Positions 5,765-6,592 of a stretch of DNA of 6,592 nt are shown piece after piece. The notes under the pieces are model-generated. The model saw only the letters and a list, made by a program, of their open reading frames with translations, was not told the origin of the DNA and did not search any database. The first letter of the stretch is position 1. Each line of letters begins with the position of its first letter. A program made the translations under genes and the position numbers. Source of the DNA: Chloroflexota bacterium (GTDB taxonomy: Bacteria; Chloroflexota; Anaerolineae; DTPP01); NCBI GenBank assembly GCA_012514615.1, contig JAAYZY010000525.1:1-6592 (forward strand). The letters run 5' to 3'.

Positions 5765-5793
5765 GGTGTGCGCCACCTCGTCCGGCGCACACC
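5765..5793 (-). terminator. Strong hairpin downstream of the DUF1848 gene, possible terminator
   Basis: GGTGTGCGCC at 5765-5774 and GGCGCACACC at 5784-5793 form a perfect 10-bp GC-rich stem around a 9-base loop. It lies 25 bases past the stop of the DUF1848 gene, between it and the remains of the flavoprotein gene, both read leftward. No T run follows on either strand, so it is not a classical intrinsic terminator. It could act with Rho, protect the 3' end of the mRNA, or be a protein-binding palindrome. Confidence 0.4.
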
Positions 5794-5818
5794 CAGACGG
5801 TTGGGCGCTGGTACTGGC

Positions 5819-6592
5819 CTAGGGGGTCCCCAGCAACGAGGGGGAGAGCGGGTCGTGGGCAAGGCGGTTGGCCCGCGCCCGCAGGAAGCTGGCCACCGCG
5901 TAGCAATACCGACAGCCGAACAGGCACGAGTCGTACATGCCGATGTCCCGACTGGACACGCACCCACACGCCTCCCGCTGCGCCGGGTCCTTCTTGGCTG
6001 CCACGGAGACACCCAGGACCCGGGCAAGGTAGTCGGCATCCACGCAGGCGCCCGGCCGCACCCCGAAGGGGCGCAAGTCCAACGTCTCGGCGCAGCTCAC
6101 GATCTCCATGCCGTTGGCTGCAGCCGTGTCAGCCAGCCGCGGCGCCAGCTCCGCGGTCAGGGCGCGCACTGCACCTTCATCCGCCTGCACCCGGATCCCA
6201 GCCCCGGCCAGCCCCAGCAGCCGAGGCCGAGCCTTGCCGTAAAGATCCATGATGCTGATAACCGACCGTTTTGTGCATCCCCGCAGGGCTTCGGCCAACC
6301 GCCGGTAGGCGGCGGTGTGAAACTCCAGATCGGTGGCATTGCTGAAGACGATAGGGTCGTACCGCCAGATGACCCGGTCAGCCCCCACATGTTGGGCCAG
6401 CTCCCGGAAGGAACGAATGGCGGTTTCGGCCGGGGGAGTATGGGGTTCCAGGGCCCGGGGGTTGTCCATCAGGGTGTACTGGAAGTAGTAGCAGTAGTCG
6501 CGGCGGTCCAGCTCGTCCAGGTGGGCCAGCAGGTGACGCGGGTGGCGCGTCCAGAAGACCATGGCCTCCACATCGTGCGGCTGCAGCGAGAC
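5819..6592 (-). CDS. DUF1848 family protein, C-terminal 257 residues (runs off right edge)
   Basis: The minus-strand frame is open from the window edge to a TAG at 5821-5819. The 257 visible residues start VSLQPHDVEAMVFWTRHP, so some 40 N-terminal residues and the start lie outside the window. Motifs recalled for DUF1848 are present: AMVFWTRHP, DYCYYFQYTL, ADRVIWRYDPIVFSNATD, RSVISIMDLYGKARP and HDPLSPSLLG at the end. Near the C-terminus a cysteine cluster reads CGC at residues 209-211 and then CLFGCRYCYA at 223-232. This gives CxC followed by C-x3-C-x2-C, the spacing also used by radical SAM enzymes to hold a 4Fe-4S cluster. An iron-sulfur or zinc site is therefore likely, but the reaction of the family is unknown to me. 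There are no membrane segments. A strong hairpin follows the gene. Confidence 0.88.
   Translation of the reverse strand, partial: VSLQPHDVEAMVFWTRHPRHLLAHLDELDRRDYCYYFQYTLMDNPRALEPHTPPAETAIRSFRELAQHVGADRVIWRYDPIVFSNATDLEFHTAAYRRLAEALRGCTKRSVISIMDLYGKARPRLLGLAGAGIRVQADEGAVRALTAELAPRLADTAAANGMEIVSCAETLDLRPFGVRPGACVDADYLARVLGVSVAAKKDPAQREACGCVSSRDIGMYDSCLFGCRYCYAVASFLRARANRLAHDPLSPSLLGTP

Noticed and set aside
1..6592. tRNA, rRNA, CRISPR array, insertion sequence or phage genes
   Set aside because: I saw no cloverleaf, no repeat-spacer pattern, no terminal inverted repeats with a transposase and no phage-like protein.

Overview
This is a GC-rich bacterial window. Its centre is a complete left-to-right operon for 5-oxoproline (pyroglutamate) degradation, flanked by genes on the opposite strand. 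The organism cannot be named from the sequence. The high GC content, the style of the secreted protein at the left edge, the DUF6282-type hydrolase and the Old Yellow Enzyme relative would fit an environmental Chloroflexota-like bacterium, but this is a weak inference.

Layout. Bases 1-479 (minus strand) hold the N-terminal part of a secreted protein that runs off the left edge. It is not obvious as an open reading frame because its stop lies outside the window. Bases 480-813 form a divergent control region with a near-consensus promoter firing left (TTGACG, 17 bp, TATACT with a TG extension) and an extended -10 promoter firing right (TGGTACAAT). Bases 814-4397 (plus strand) hold four genes: a DUF6282-like amidohydrolase-fold protein, then pxpA, pxpB and pxpC, the three subunits of ATP-dependent prokaryotic 5-oxoprolinase. 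The gaps between genes are 87, 19 and 73 bases, and each carries a very short open frame leading into the next gene.

Bases 4452-5711 (minus strand) hold the remains of a gene for an Old Yellow Enzyme / 2,4-dienoyl-CoA reductase type flavoprotein. Its order of motifs can still be followed from the FMN-barrel start to the C-terminal NAD(P)-domain end. It has an internal stop, several frameshifts, three sizeable internal deletions and no ATG at the expected start. Downstream of the right-hand gene, at 5765-5793, is a strong 10-bp hairpin. Bases 5819-6592 (minus strand) hold most of a DUF1848 protein with a C-terminal cysteine cluster; its first part lies beyond the right edge.

How the genes work together. 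PxpA, PxpB and PxpC together open 5-oxoproline to glutamate using ATP. The hydrolase at the head of the operon has its own promoter and no sign of a terminator before pxpA. It may therefore act in the same pathway, perhaps by releasing or processing a cyclic amide, but nothing in the sequence proves a substrate. The secreted protein, the flavoprotein pseudogene and the DUF1848 gene have no evident link to this pathway.
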